Below, in pieces: positions 6,100-6,244 of a stretch of 6,244 nucleotides of DNA. Every line of letters begins with the position of its first letter. Position 1 is the first letter of the stretch. Source of the DNA: DASQBT01 sp035635075 (GTDB lineage: Bacteria; Pseudomonadota; Gammaproteobacteria; Burkholderiales; Thiobacillaceae); assembly GCA_035635075.1 (NCBI GenBank), contig DASQBT010000169.1, positions 1 to 6,244 of the forward strand. Direction: 5' to 3'. A program made the translations under genes and the position numbers. The notes under the pieces are model-generated. The model worked only from the letters and a program-made list of their open reading frames with translations. It ran no database searches and had not been told where the DNA came from.

Positions 6100-6243
6100 T
6101 TACAGCTTCTCAGGCTCTTGTGCTGCGCCACTGAGCCTTGCGGCAATACGCGCCCGCGCAGGCCCGGAAAGTTCTCCGCCACCTTCCTCAGAGAGCCACT
6201 CCCGAATCATCCGCATCTGCCGGGCAAAGCGCGCGCAGTTGAT
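6100..6243 (-). CDS. C-terminal end of an unrecognised protein (partial)
   Basis: On the minus strand a frame enters from the right edge and runs 47 codons to a TAA (6102-6100). It reads INCARFARQMRMIREWLSEE, then a GGGELSGPARARIAARL stretch, and ends AAQEPEKL. The composition is that of a soluble, charged helical C-terminus with a glycine-rich linker, and codon use looks like a normal GC-rich gene. I do not recognise the family, and the start lies outside the window. It converges with the copper chaperone gene. The 90 bases between them (6010-6099) show no gene and no clear terminator. Confidence 0.5.
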   Translation of the reverse strand: MNCARFARQMRMIREWLSEEGGGELSGPARARIAARLSGAAQEPEKL

Positions 6244-6244
6244 G

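Noticed and set aside
6112..6138. Inverted repeat AGGCTC/GAGCCT near the right edge as a terminator for the chaperone gene
   Set aside because: It lies within the coding frame of the partial minus-strand gene and has no T-run on either side.

Overview
The window reads as part of a Gram-negative proteobacterial chromosome, most likely a betaproteobacterium of the Gallionella/Sideroxydans/Nitrosomonas type. This rests on the moderately high GC, the HslU sequence, a RegB/RegA (RoxS/RoxR) type redox two-component pair, and an outer-membrane barrel next to a PCu(A)C copper chaperone. The assignment comes from protein character only; no database was searched. I see no rRNA, tRNA, CRISPR array, insertion sequence or phage gene.

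Layout from left to right. Positions 1-567 (+) hold the C-terminal 188 residues of HslU, the ATPase of the HslUV protease. After a 230-base gap, 798-2633 (+) encodes a 611-residue cytoplasmic protein built from regular 33-34-residue helical repeats (TPR-like, function unknown). A 78-base convergent gap with nested inverted repeats separates it from a minus-strand operon: a RegB-like membrane sensor kinase (4516-3251) followed by its RegA-like response regulator (3251-2712), joined by a one-base stop/start overlap. Diverging from the kinase on the plus strand are an exported beta-barrel protein (4595-5542) and a periplasmic PCu(A)C copper chaperone (5575-6009). The right edge holds the last 47 codons of an unrecognised minus-strand gene (6243-6100).

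The most interesting part is the divergent junction near 4500-4595. It carries two overlapping perfect inverted repeats of the GCGAC/GTCGC kind expected for RegA/PrrA/RoxR regulators. Downstream is an intrinsic-terminator-like hairpin with a T-run that ends only 13 bases before the barrel start codon and has a competing upstream pairing partner. The simplest model, which is inference, is that the regulator binds this site, controls its own operon and the divergent copper/envelope pair, and that the latter has an additional leader-level control. The kinase keeps the GGxxNPF quinone-sensing motif but has alanine where RegB has its redox-active cysteine. It may therefore sense quinone redox state without the thiol switch. 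In classical RegB/RegA loci the linked copper gene is a SCO/SenC protein; here that place is taken by a PCu(A)C chaperone and an outer-membrane barrel.
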